Shown here: positions 16,085 to 24,880 of the stretch, piece by piece
Numbering within the stretch: the first letter of the stretch is position 1
How the letters are laid out: every line of letters begins with the position of its first letter
Source of the DNA: Yoonia vestfoldensis
GTDB lineage: Bacteria > Pseudomonadota > Alphaproteobacteria > Rhodobacterales > Rhodobacteraceae
Direction of reading: 5' to 3'
Length of the DNA: 64,000 nt
Assembly (NCBI RefSeq): GCF_002158905.1
Contig: NZ_CP021431.1
Location: 3,163,001-3,227,000 of the forward strand
Made by a program: the position numbers and the translations under genes
The notes under the pieces: generated by a model
What the model was told of the DNA's origin: nothing
What the model saw: only the letters and a program-made list of their open reading frames with translations
The model's database searches: none

Positions 16085-17143
16085 TCAGTTTGGTTGAAGG
16101 TCTTGGCGGTAGCCTGCCGCAACAAGATCACCCATCAAACTACAATCAACACCAGCGGCGGCATCAATCGTGTTTTCCATCAGCCCCAACCTGATCCACC
16201 ATTCGTTGATAGTCGCGATTGTTCCGGTCATAGCACCATTTTCAATGCCAAACGGCGGCTCACCTTCCAGCACGCCACACATCCGTGCGGACTCATCAAA
16301 GTCGAGCATGTAGATGCCGCCATCAAGGCTTTTGCCGTCCGTCCCAATTACATAACCGATGTCTTCTTCAGGCCATTGCAAAAACGCAGCCATTGCCTTG
16401 TTCGCCGCTTCGACGTTTTGGTTCCAATAAGTCAGACCATCCCAACGCGCCTTTAGCACAGCAACCGCAGCTTCGCGGTTTTCAGCAATAAAGTTCTTGT
16501 TCATATACATCGCGTCCATGTAAATGCCCGACTTCAGAAGCTCGGCATCACCGGTATTGATCACGCTGCGGGCACCAGGGTTTGCCTCAAGAACCTGAGA
16601 AATCCATGGCTCGTACATGTAGCCCGCCGCAAGATCGCCCGACAGCATCGGGCCAACGGCCTCGTCTGCATTCAGGTTAATCCATTCGACAGTGTCGAGA
16701 TCAACACCTTCACGGTCCAACCACATCCCCATCAGAAGATGCCCAATATAGGCTTGGGGTGCGGATACCTTTGATCCGGCGAGCGTCTCGACTTCAACCT
16801 CGGGGGCCAAAATGATATGATCAACTCCATAAGACGGGTTCAAAAAGGCTACGTTTACAACATCAAAGCCCTGGTCAACGATGATCGGTGTGTAATCAGC
16901 AGTGCAACCATAGACGTCAATTTGCCCAGCCGCCAAGGCTGAGTGACCGCCAAGAGGGTCTTCAAAAATTGTAATATCCAGATCGTGCTCAGGCAGAAAA
17001 CCTTGCTGACGCGCCAGTTCAAGCATCGCGTATCCCGGCCATGAAACACAGATCCCCACTTTGATTTCATCAGCGGCAGCAGTGCCCGCACTGATGCCTG
17101 CAGACAGCAGGGCCGCCGCGCCGAGTGCATTGAAAATTCGCAT
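16085..17143 (-). CDS. ABC transporter substrate-binding protein, NMT1/SsuA type
   Basis: A 352-residue periplasmic protein with a signal peptide (about 1-24, ending AGTAAA). The mature start DEIKVGICVSWPGYAMLELARQ is typical of NMT1/THI5-like binding proteins of nitrate, sulfonate or pyrimidine-precursor importers. It is the first gene of the minus-strand operon and is divergent from the TetR regulator. Ligand unknown; the neighbouring ureohydrolase suggests a guanidino or amide compound. Confidence 0.88.
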   Translation of the reverse strand: MRIFNALGAAALLSAGISAGTAAADEIKVGICVSWPGYAMLELARQQGFLPEHDLDITIFEDPLGGHSALAAGQIDVYGCTADYTPIIVDQGFDVVNVAFLNPSYGVDHIILAPEVEVETLAGSKVSAPQAYIGHLLMGMWLDREGVDLDTVEWINLNADEAVGPMLSGDLAAGYMYEPWISQVLEANPGARSVINTGDAELLKSGIYMDAMYMNKNFIAENREAAVAVLKARWDGLTYWNQNVEAANKAMAAFLQWPEEDIGYVIGTDGKSLDGGIYMLDFDESARMCGVLEGEPPFGIENGAMTGTIATINEWWIRLGLMENTIDAAAGVDCSLMGDLVAAGYRQDLQPN

Positions 17144-17211
17144 GAGATGTCCTTTCCTGGTTGAAGTTACATTAAACCCTTATCCAGCAAAATCCTTTAT
17201 GCAACAAAATA

Positions 17212-17233
17212 TTTAGCTTACTAAAGTTTTTAG
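17212..17233. promoter_or_regulatory. Possible TetR operator in the divergent promoter region
   Basis: TTTAG and CTAAA half-sites alternate: TTTAG (17212), CTAAA (17221), TTTAG (17229), giving two overlapping inverted repeats. They lie between the binding-protein gene (minus, from 17143) and the TetR gene (plus, from 17293), where an autoregulating TetR protein would bind. AT-rich sequence makes chance possible. Confidence 0.35.
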
Positions 17234-17292
17234 TTTGATTTTCCACAAGATTGCCTCTTATAGTTGCAGTATGTGAACGCGAGGAGGCTGCT

Positions 17293-17916
17293 GTGACTGG
17301 ACTGAGAGAACGGCAAAAAGAAGATCGTCAGGCCAGAATTGCTCAGGTGGCAAAGTCCCTGTTCCTAAAGCATGGATTCGAAAAGACGACAATTGAAGAC
17401 ATTGCACAGGCGGCAGGCATGTCAGGTGTCACTGTCCATAACTACTATGGGACAAAATCGGGCATCCTATTGGCGCTTGTCGCCGAAAATGATCGCACAT
17501 TGGTCACCCGATTAAATAAAGAACTGGCAAACTGTCCGCAAACTGTCACAGAAGTTATGCTGTCATTCTCAAAAACGATTATGGAACACGCAGTCGCCAA
17601 TCTTCGGAAGGTGATTTGGCGGCAGGTGATCGCAACGGTAACAGCCAACGCTGACGATTCCGTCAGCAAACCGTATTTCGATCTGGACCAAGAGCTCGCG
17701 CAGGTTCTTGTGCAAAAGATGGAGCGGATGAAAGCAGCGGGGGCGTTGCCGCCGTCTGTGGTGCCCGAACATTTGGGTAAGGCGCTGTTCCACCTTCAGA
17801 ACGCGCGGTTCATCCAATTTGTATGCTCGGAAAATTTACAAATAGAGGACGTTTTGCGCCGCATCCGCAATGATCTAGACGCGCTGTTTGCGGTTCAAGC
17901 GACGGTTACTGCATAG
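17293..17916 (+). CDS. TetR/AcrR family regulator
   Basis: A 207-residue regulator with an N-terminal helix-turn-helix (about 10-55, including TTIEDIAQAAGMSGVTVHNYYGTKSG split over its two helices) and a helical ligand-binding C-terminal domain. The GTG at 17293 is preferred over an earlier in-frame TTG because GAGGAGG lies 5 bases upstream. It is divergent from the NitT/TauT importer operon and precedes the deacetylase and exporter genes, so it likely controls both units. Confidence 0.85.
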   Translation: MTGLRERQKEDRQARIAQVAKSLFLKHGFEKTTIEDIAQAAGMSGVTVHNYYGTKSGILLALVAENDRTLVTRLNKELANCPQTVTEVMLSFSKTIMEHAVANLRKVIWRQVIATVTANADDSVSKPYFDLDQELAQVLVQKMERMKAAGALPPSVVPEHLGKALFHLQNARFIQFVCSENLQIEDVLRRIRNDLDALFAVQATVTA

Positions 17917-17948
17917 CAAGCGCGTACAGATTTTCAGAAAGGAAAACA

Positions 17949-18833
17949 ATGTTTCTTCATCCTATGTCATGGCCCAATGGCAAGAAGTGCGCAGCATCGG
18001 TCACGTTTGATATTGATGCCGACTCTCTTGTGCGGGTCGGGCGGCCTAAAGATGCAGACCTGCGCCTTCAACCCATTTCGATGGGGCGCTATGGCCCGAC
18101 TGTTGCAGTGCCGCGCATTCTGGAAACCTACCGCCGGCTTGAACTTACGCAGACATTTTTCATGCCTGGATGGGTGATGGAGGAATACCCCGACACTGTT
18201 GAGGCGATCCTGAAAGACGGCCATGAGATTGGCCACCATTCTTGGGCCCACGAAGATCCTATGGAACATTCGGACGAAGTAGAGGCCGAGCTTTTCGAGC
18301 GTGCACTGGACACTCACATCAAAATGACAGGGCACAAACCGCGCGGCTACCGCGCGCCTGTGTACAGCATCACCCCCGCTATCGTGAACCGATTGATCGA
18401 GCATGATTTCCTATATGATAGCTCTATGATGGCGGATGACCTTCCCTACGAGGTTGTCACCAACTCAGGTTCACTCATTGAGATCCCGCCGCACTGGGGA
18501 ACCGACGATTGGCCGCCCTTCGCACACATGGGTGAGCTGGATTACATCATGCCTGTGCGTGGTCCATCCGATGGCATCAAAGCCTTTATAGAGGAATTTG
18601 ACGCTATGTATGAGGCTGGAGGGTTCTGGATGCCCGTACTCCACCCCTTCCTGACTGGGCGCCTTGCCCGCTGGCGAGAACTGGAACGGCATATTGAACG
18701 GATCGTCGAACAAGGCGATGTCTGGCTGACATCGATGGAGAATATAGCCGAGCATGCGAAATCGACAGGCAGTCGCCTGCGCCAGGAAAACTTGGATACT
18801 GGGTCCACACCGGCCACACCACTAACCCCATGA
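17949..18833 (+). CDS. Polysaccharide deacetylase-family protein (PuuE/PgdA-like)
   Basis: A 294-residue NodB-fold hydrolase. The metal and catalytic motifs are visible: TFDIDAD near 19-25, HEIGHHSWAHEDP near 94 (His-x3-His type) and RGYRAP near 134. The N-terminus WPNGKKCAASVTFDID is like the subgroup of uric-acid-pathway PuuE and Helicobacter PgdA-like proteins, so hydrolysis of a cyclic amide or N-acyl group is more likely than cell-wall work. It overlaps the exporter gene by 4 bases. Confidence 0.85.
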   Translation: MFLHPMSWPNGKKCAASVTFDIDADSLVRVGRPKDADLRLQPISMGRYGPTVAVPRILETYRRLELTQTFFMPGWVMEEYPDTVEAILKDGHEIGHHSWAHEDPMEHSDEVEAELFERALDTHIKMTGHKPRGYRAPVYSITPAIVNRLIEHDFLYDSSMMADDLPYEVVTNSGSLIEIPPHWGTDDWPPFAHMGELDYIMPVRGPSDGIKAFIEEFDAMYEAGGFWMPVLHPFLTGRLARWRELERHIERIVEQGDVWLTSMENIAEHAKSTGSRLRQENLDTGSTPATPLTP

Positions 18834-19693
18834 CGTCACATTCAAAAGGTGTGTTGATCACGATCTTTGGCGTCCTGCTTGTCGTGCCGGACGCATTGTT
18901 TGTTCGGCTGATCGAAGCAGACCCCTTAGTCACAGCCTTTTGGCGGGGTCTCATCGCTGGATTCATTATTTTCGCGCTTGTTCTTGTATTTCAAGGCTGG
19001 GGCGCGTTTCTGGCCGCTCTGCGCACGGGACGTATCGGTTTGGTATATGTCCTACTTCTCGGCACGACAAATATCGGCTTTGTCCTCGCGATCGCATGGA
19101 CAAGCGTGGCGAATGTGGTGTTTATTCTGGCCGCGATGCCAATTTTTGCGACAATCTTTAGCCGCATCTTTTTGGGCGAGCCAATTTGCTTGCGTATGGT
19201 GGTGACGATGGCTGCAGTAATGGGTGGGTTGGCAATCATAGCAGCCGGATCACATGAGAACGATGTTTCATCATGGCAAGGTGATCTTTGCGCCCTTTTG
19301 GTCTGCGCATCCTACGCCGGCGCTTTGACCGCAGTGCGATGCGTCAAAGACGTCTCGATGATCCCGGCCATCCCTTGCGCGTACCTCGGGACGGCGTTGA
19401 TCCTTGGGCTTATCTCTATTCCGGGTCCAGATTTCGGCCCACAATGGCCGTTGTTTTTGGCACATGGCGCGTTCATTGGCGCAGCAAGTTGCCTTCTCAC
19501 GCTCGGTCCGCGCTATATCAAATCAGGTGAAGTTTCTTTGTTAATCCTGCTCGAATCCATCCTCGCGCCCCTTCTGGTCTGGCTCGTCGTAGGTGAAAAT
19601 CCGGGTCAGAAAGCCTTACTTGGCGGCGTCATAGTGATAAGCGCATTGGTGCTCTATAACATCCATTCAATCCGTTCTTCGCAGGAACGGTGA
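18830..19693 (+). CDS. EamA/DMT family transporter
   Basis: A 287-residue membrane protein with about ten hydrophobic segments in two repeats, as in EamA exporters (first repeat DALFVRLIEADPLVTAFWRG; second repeat ends with LLILLESILAPLLVWL). It is translationally coupled to the deacetylase gene. Substrate unknown. Confidence 0.85.
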   Translation: MTSHSKGVLITIFGVLLVVPDALFVRLIEADPLVTAFWRGLIAGFIIFALVLVFQGWGAFLAALRTGRIGLVYVLLLGTTNIGFVLAIAWTSVANVVFILAAMPIFATIFSRIFLGEPICLRMVVTMAAVMGGLAIIAAGSHENDVSSWQGDLCALLVCASYAGALTAVRCVKDVSMIPAIPCAYLGTALILGLISIPGPDFGPQWPLFLAHGAFIGAASCLLTLGPRYIKSGEVSLLILLESILAPLLVWLVVGENPGQKALLGGVIVISALVLYNIHSIRSSQER

Positions 19694-19759
19694 ACCAGAT
19701 TCACAAGGACATTGATCCGCATTCCAATTAAATCCTTATTCATTGTCAGGCTAGGGGGG

Positions 19760-19819
19760 CACTGAAAAAGCATCGATTGACACCACAATCTGCTCTTCGG
19801 TGAAACGTGATTTGCGCAT
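19760..19819 (-). pseudogene. IS3-family OrfA, 5' fragment
   Basis: Read on the minus strand from ATG at 19819, the first residues are MRKSRFTEEQIV, the conserved start of IS3-group OrfA, preceded by AGGAGA. Similarity ends after about 13 codons, so only the extreme 5' end remains. Confidence 0.6.
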
Positions 19820-19846
19820 CGTCTGTTCTCCTTGTTCTGACGAACG

Positions 19847-20056
19847 TTACAAGAACAAACTCTCCTTTTGAATGGCCCGGTTTATTGGGGGCACGTCAGC
19901 TGGCGTGAGGTTTCCAGTCTCCCGCAAGCACGCCGCAAACCGTACAGCGGTTGCAGCGGGGATCAGCAAGCAACGACCGATCTCACGCGCCGAATGGCCC
20001 TCTCGGTGTAGAACTTGAAAACGATGGCGAATGTCGGGTGACAAGGGTGCGGGCAT
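19847..20056 (-). pseudogene. IS630-type transposase N-terminal helix-turn-helix fragment
   Basis: A 69-residue frame beginning MPAPLSPDIRHRFQVLHREGHSAREIGR resembles the N-terminal helix-turn-helix of IS630 transposases (split here at the usual hinge), with AGGAGG upstream of the ATG. The catalytic DDE domain is absent. The rest of the 19.7-20.4 kb interval holds nothing else I recognise. Confidence 0.55.
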
Positions 20057-20388
20057 GAAACGATCCTCCTGAGCAGTAAGGAATCAGAAATCCGCACACG
20101 TGGGAATCCCCAACGATTCAAGATGATCAGGAACCGCTCTAAGGGCTACGCGACAGGTGCAAACCGCCATGGATTTTATTGGGAAATTTCAGACGCGATT
20201 CTGATTAATTAGGGTACAGCGACAGCAGGGGAGGTAAAAACATTCACCAACTGTTTGGGTTTTGAGCGGATATTGTTGGCAGAAAACGCGTTCTTTGTGT
20301 GCGATGGTTTTAGGCCTGCCACTCAGAGCAATCAACAAATTACGTAGGTAGTATTTGCGAGTCGCTTTTGGGCGCGATCGAATCGCGC

Positions 20389-20988
20389 TTACTCGACGAT
20401 GAGTATTTGCCCGTTTACAAGCCCTTCAACTGCTTTGCTGAATGCGCGCCCAACGGCTTCGTTCGAAACATGATTGTGGCCCCTGAAGAAGCCGTCGTAT
20501 TTAGCGCGCGACACTTCAAGAACTTCCGGGCTAACTGCATTGATGCGGATGCCTCTTGGCATCTCAATTGCTGCGCCTCCGACAAACCCGTCAATCGCTC
20601 CATTTGCAGCCGCTGCGCCAGATCCACCTTTTATCGGATCACGGTTGAGGACACCACTCGTCAAAGTGAACGAGCCGCCATCGTTCATATACTCAAACCC
20701 TGAAAGCACCAAATTTATCTGCGGCAGCACTTTGCCGTTGATGCCTTCGATGAATTGGTCAGTTGTCATCTCATCGACGGGTCCAAAATGCCCATGGCCG
20801 ACCGCGCAAACCATTGCATCAATTTTGCCGATTGCTTCGTACATAGCTCTAATGCTGGCGACATCTTCAAGGTCAACCTGGATATCACCGCTTGTTTTGC
20901 CGACACGGATTATCTGGTGCCTTTCAGATAGTGCCTCGACTGCCGCGTTTCCAACTGCACCGTTTGCACCAACAATAACAACTTTCAT
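20389..20988 (-). CDS. Atypical short-chain dehydrogenase
   Basis: A 199-residue Rossmann protein with the nucleotide motif GANGAVG at 8-14. It belongs to a short subgroup of the dehydrogenase family: after the strand LTSGVLNRDP the canonical Tyr-x3-Lys pair is missing and the position reads GSGAAAANGAIDGF. Upstream GAGGAA supports the ATG. Activity without the Tyr/Lys pair is uncertain, and it stands alone between transposase scraps and the importer operon. Confidence 0.75.
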   Translation of the reverse strand: MKVVIVGANGAVGNAAVEALSERHQIIRVGKTSGDIQVDLEDVASIRAMYEAIGKIDAMVCAVGHGHFGPVDEMTTDQFIEGINGKVLPQINLVLSGFEYMNDGGSFTLTSGVLNRDPIKGGSGAAAANGAIDGFVGGAAIEMPRGIRINAVSPEVLEVSRAKYDGFFRGHNHVSNEAVGRAFSKAVEGLVNGQILIVE

Positions 20989-21201
20989 TTCGATATTCCT
21001 CAGAGTACTTCCCGTAAAATTTTGGCTTTAGCGTTAAGGCTAAATCGTCAGCATTGGACAAACAACTAAAAGGTTGGTGTAGTCTAAGCTGCTTTCGAAA
21101 ATACTTCCGTGAAAGGCTCCAACCTGCCGATATCCCTACGCCAAAAACCATGGTTTGTTAGGTCCTGATATATGAAATTCTGGGATTTTACGCCAGAGAG
21201 A

Positions 21202-21232
21202 TTGAGGCCCACCCAAAACGAGCGGGCCTCAA
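21202..21232 (-). terminator. Hairpin after the HAAT importer operon
   Basis: TTGAGGCCC (21202-21210) pairs with GGGCCTCAA (21224-21232), ten bases after the stop of the binding-protein gene on the minus strand. The following bases are mixed rather than a U-run, so termination strength is uncertain. Confidence 0.6.
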
Positions 21233-21241
21233 ATATTAGCT

Positions 21242-22453
21242 TTATTCGAATACTGTCGCCGGATAGAATTTTTCCGACACCCACGCGCCATCTTCGGCAC
21301 GCATGATCAGGAAAGAACCAGCCGGGGTTCCGCTTTCATCCATCGTCAACGGGCCGGATGCACCCTCAAAGTCGATATTGGTGCCTCCAGCAATTAAATC
21401 ACGCGCCGCTGCAAAATCGGATACCATCTCCCCATCAACAGTTACATCGCGAATTGCCGAGTTGATTGCCTCGCCGTTGCAGCCTTCCGACCCCTCAAGA
21501 GCAAGGGCGACCAACATCGCCATATCATAGGAATTGGCTGCAAACGGGCCAGGTGCAGCACCTGTTTCCATCATCATTTTCGCGGCAAATGTTTGGTAGG
21601 CTGGCAATGAATTGTCAGGTTCTGCGAGTTGAACATAAGCCCTTCCGTTCAAGATGCGCGGATCGACGGCTTCAAAAATCTGCGGGACGGCCAGATCTGC
21701 AGTCAACAACCACTCGCCTTCAAACCCACCAACGGCGGCTTCTTTCATAACGGTTACGCCTGATTCCTGACCACCAGCCAAATAGATAACGTCGGGATTG
21801 TTCGCAAGGACCGCGACCAGTTCAGCCTGATAAGACGGTTGGCCTGGGTTGTAGATCACATAATCGGTGATTTCGACATTGGCCTCTTCAAGGGCCGCGC
21901 GAGCAACCTGCGCAGGAGAGATTGTAGACTCTTCATTTTGAACCAGCATGGCCACAGATTTATAGCCCTTTTCGGTCAGCCAGAGACCCGCCGCGGCGCC
22001 GTCACCAAGATCCGAACCAACAGTGCGATAAACGTAGTCTCCACCCAGCTCGTCCAAAGTGATTGTACCGGCATAGGGTGAAATGATGGGTGTCTGTCTG
22101 CGTTTGGCAAGATCAACAAGCGCCACCATAACGCCGGACGTTGGCCCAAGAATTGCAACAGCACCTTCGGTTTCGATCATCTTGGTGGCTTCACGGATGC
22201 CTTTTTCAGCGCTGCCCCCAGTGTCGGCAATAACAGTGCGCAACATCCCGCAAGAGGTACCACCGGCAGCGTTGATTTCGTTGACAGCAACTTCCACACC
22301 TCCTGCAACAATAGCACCGAACTCGCCCAGTTCGCCAGTAAGCGGCACCAGCACGCCGACGGTCACATCGGCGGCAGCAAAAGACGGCGCCGCGATGGCC
22401 GCTACTGCAGCAATGGCAGTCATGTTACGTAACTTCCTTGAAATTGTATTCAT
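21242..22453 (-). CDS. HAAT-type ABC substrate-binding protein (LivJ/K-like)
   Basis: A 403-residue periplasmic protein of the branched-chain amino acid/amide binding family. A signal peptide (about 1-26) is followed by ADVTVGVLVPLTGELGEFG. The ATG at 22453 is chosen because AGGAG lies 8 bases upstream; the frame is open further but only into the ATPase gene. It is the last gene of the livH-M-G-F operon. The operon promoter carries the same operator-like sequence as the pyridine-catabolic promoters, so I infer a pyridine carboxylate ligand. Confidence 0.88.
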   Translation of the reverse strand: MNTISRKLRNMTAIAAVAAIAAPSFAAADVTVGVLVPLTGELGEFGAIVAGGVEVAVNEINAAGGTSCGMLRTVIADTGGSAEKGIREATKMIETEGAVAILGPTSGVMVALVDLAKRRQTPIISPYAGTITLDELGGDYVYRTVGSDLGDGAAAGLWLTEKGYKSVAMLVQNEESTISPAQVARAALEEANVEITDYVIYNPGQPSYQAELVAVLANNPDVIYLAGGQESGVTVMKEAAVGGFEGEWLLTADLAVPQIFEAVDPRILNGRAYVQLAEPDNSLPAYQTFAAKMMMETGAAPGPFAANSYDMAMLVALALEGSEGCNGEAINSAIRDVTVDGEMVSDFAAARDLIAGGTNIDFEGASGPLTMDESGTPAGSFLIMRAEDGAWVSEKFYPATVFE

Positions 22454-22493
22454 CTGTTTTCTCCTTGTTGGGTCGTATGATCCGGTTTTCCGG

Positions 22494-23198
22494 TTAGTGT
22501 GCCTGTAAAAGCATTTCTTCCAGCCTGCCAGGTTCCAGCAAGTCCGCGCTTGGCAAGGTTTCGCGATTGCGCCCAGCATCAAACATCCAGGTCGTTCGCG
22601 ATATTTTTAGGATTTTTTCTGGGTTCTGTTCGACGACCCAAATGACGGTCATGCCAGATTGGGCCAGCTCACAAACCCAATCGACGATCCGGTCGACAAA
22701 GATCGGCGCCAGTCCCGCAGTCGGTTCATCAAGCATCAAGACCTTCGGCGCACCAATCAACGCATTCGCAACAGCAAGCGTCTGCCGTTCGCCCCCTGAC
22801 AACGTTGAAGCAAGCTGTGTCGAGCGTTCTTTCAGTATCGGGAACCGTTCATAGGTATTGTCGATACGCGCACCTGTGTCCGCAAAGTTAAGCGCCGAAG
22901 CCAATAAGTTGTCGCGCACCGTCATCTCTGCAAAGGTATTGTTCTCTTGCGGAACATAGCCGACGCCAGATCGTGTTGTTGCCAAAGCACTCAATTTAGT
23001 AAAAGATTTTCCGTCAATCGTGATCTCGCCACGATCAACAGGTAAGTGACCAGCGATAGTTTTCATCAATGTGCTCTTGCCGGCACCGTTGGGTCCCAAA
23101 ATACATGTAATCTCGCCGGGCTCCGCGATAAAATTCATCCCATGCAAAATCGTGACCTTCCCATAGCCGCTGTGCAGCCCTTTGACTTCAAGTTTCAT
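22494..23198 (-). CDS. HAAT ABC transporter ATP-binding protein (LivF-like)
   Basis: A 234-residue ATPase: Walker A GPNGAGKST near 37, signature LSGGERQ near 137, Walker B LMLDEPTAGL near 155. Length and the sequence VGYVPQENNTFAEMTVRDNL are LivF-like. The ATG at 23198 has GGAG 8 bases upstream; it overlaps the LivG-like gene by 11 bases. Confidence 0.9.
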   Translation of the reverse strand: MKLEVKGLHSGYGKVTILHGMNFIAEPGEITCILGPNGAGKSTLMKTIAGHLPVDRGEITIDGKSFTKLSALATTRSGVGYVPQENNTFAEMTVRDNLLASALNFADTGARIDNTYERFPILKERSTQLASTLSGGERQTLAVANALIGAPKVLMLDEPTAGLAPIFVDRIVDWVCELAQSGMTVIWVVEQNPEKILKISRTTWMFDAGRNRETLPSADLLEPGRLEEMLLQAH

Positions 23199-23961
23199 GG
23201 TCTGCTCCAAGGTAGGCTGAAATTACCGCCGGGTCGTGACGAATAGAATCCGGATCACCCTCTGCAAGCAGCGCACCGTTCTGAAGAACAACGACGCTAT
23301 CCGCAATGTTTAGCAGAAAGGCCAAATTGTGTTCCACAACGATCAAAGTTGTACCGTCCGCATGAAGCTGCACCAGAATTTCCGACAGTTTCACTTGCAA
23401 GTTCGGATCGACCCCTGCTGTGGGTTCGTCTAACAAAAGGATCGAGGGATCACGGTTCAGTTGGCGTGCAACCTCGAGCATGCGAAGTTCACCACCCGAC
23501 AGGTTTGCAACTGAGTCATGCAACCGGTCCGCAAGCCCGACACGTTCAAGCGCGTGTTCCGCCTTTTCATGTAATTCCACATCTGCAGGGCGCCATCGTC
23601 CGAATAGTGCAGCAAGGGGCCCTTCTTCGGAATGCTCTGAACCGACGATGACATTGTCAATTACACTCAAAGACGGAAAAGCGCGTGGCGTCTGAAACGT
23701 CCGCCCAAGGCCGTGACCAGCGATTTCAGCAGCCTTGAGCGAAGACAGTTCCACACCATTCATGGCAACACGGCCTTGCGTCGGCTTCAATACACCCGAA
23801 ATCAGATTGAACGTTGTGGATTTGCCAGCTCCGTTGGGGCCGATCAACCCGAGAAAACCTCCACGATTAACATTAAAGCTGAGGCCGTGTTCACCGCCAA
23901 CGGCCCGAAATCCATCAAAGTCCATTGCGACGTTCTCGACGCTAAGGATGATATCGCTCAT
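23188..23961 (-). CDS. HAAT ABC transporter ATP-binding protein (LivG-like)
   Basis: A 257-residue ATPase: GPNGAGKST near 40, LSGGELRMLEVAR near 147 and LLLDEPTAGVD near 168, with LivG-type C-terminus (SVVVLQNGALLAEGDP). The ATG at 23961 follows AAGGA and overlaps the livM stop (ATGA), which supports the reading of livM across its frameshift. Confidence 0.9.
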   Translation of the reverse strand: MSDIILSVENVAMDFDGFRAVGGEHGLSFNVNRGGFLGLIGPNGAGKSTTFNLISGVLKPTQGRVAMNGVELSSLKAAEIAGHGLGRTFQTPRAFPSLSVIDNVIVGSEHSEEGPLAALFGRWRPADVELHEKAEHALERVGLADRLHDSVANLSGGELRMLEVARQLNRDPSILLLDEPTAGVDPNLQVKLSEILVQLHADGTTLIVVEHNLAFLLNIADSVVVLQNGALLAEGDPDSIRHDPAVISAYLGADHET

Positions 23962-24880
23962 GACGCGTTCCTTTTTGACAATTTTTCCCAAGGCCGCAAT
24001 CTCAATACGAGTATGAACAGGATTCCCGTGACTATTTCTTCGACCGAAGCAGCAATCTGGGCACCACGTACAGTCTCGAACGGGACCCCTTTGACGAGTT
24101 CCTGAAACAATACGAGAGCCATGGCTCCTAAAATCGCACCAACGATTGTCTTTTCACCAGCAAGCACGAGGGCGATCCAAACAAAAATGTAACTTCTGCC
24201 GTAAACATTGCAGGTGCGACCAAGGTGGTAATCATCGCATAAAGAGCTCCGGCAAACCCGATCGGAATTGCTGAGATAATAAACACCTGAAGCCGGATGC
24301 GGGCGTCGTCTTTGCCGACGGCCTGCGCCGCGATTTCATCATCATGTACGGCGTCAATTGTCCGGCCGAAGGGTGATTTCAACAGACGGTTAAACACAAA
24401 AGCCGTGACCAACATTAACACTACGGCAGCAAGCGCGTATCCGACAGTATCGCTCATACCCAGCGTTGTCGGGTCCGGACGTTCGACATTGGCAAGCCCA
24501 ACACTCCCGTTACCAATCCGGCGCTCATTAAGAAGGAGGGAATGGAAAACTTCGGCAAAGGCAAACGTCGTCAACGCAAGGTATTCGCCGCGCAACCTGA
24601 GTGTCGGCCATCCGGTGACCAGCGCAAAAAGCAGCGACGCAACACCAGCGGCAAGGAAGCCGACGTACCAGGGCATGTCGAAACCAAACCGGTATTGGTC
24701 AAGGCCGCTTGGAGGCTCTTGTGTGAAAATTGCGTAGGCGTATGCACCTGCCGCAAAATAGGCTACGGTCCCGAAGTTGATCATGCCACCACGGGCATAT
24801 TGAAGATTTAGCGACAACGTCAGCACTGAGAAAATGGCCCCGAAGGTGAGTGTCGCGATAATGATTGCGTAAATAGTCAT
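23958..24880 (-). pseudogene. HAAT ABC transporter permease (LivM-like), single-base frameshift
   Basis: The frame from 24880 encodes about 230 residues of LivM sequence (about six to seven membrane segments, LSLNLQYARGGMINFGTVAYF near 20) and then leaves the family after VTFLFG. A second frame from about 24167 to 23958 supplies the missing end (LAGEKTIVGAILGAMALVLFQ, then a charged tail). One extra T in the minus-strand run of five at 24183-24187 would join both parts. The start overlaps livH and the stop overlaps livG by ATGA, so the gene was intact until recently. A sequencing error in the homopolymer is the alternative. Confidence 0.82.

Noticed and set aside
22454..22582. 43-residue N-terminal extension of the LivK-like protein
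   Set aside because: It precedes a normal signal peptide and overlaps the LivF-like gene; the ATG at 22453 has a good ribosome site.
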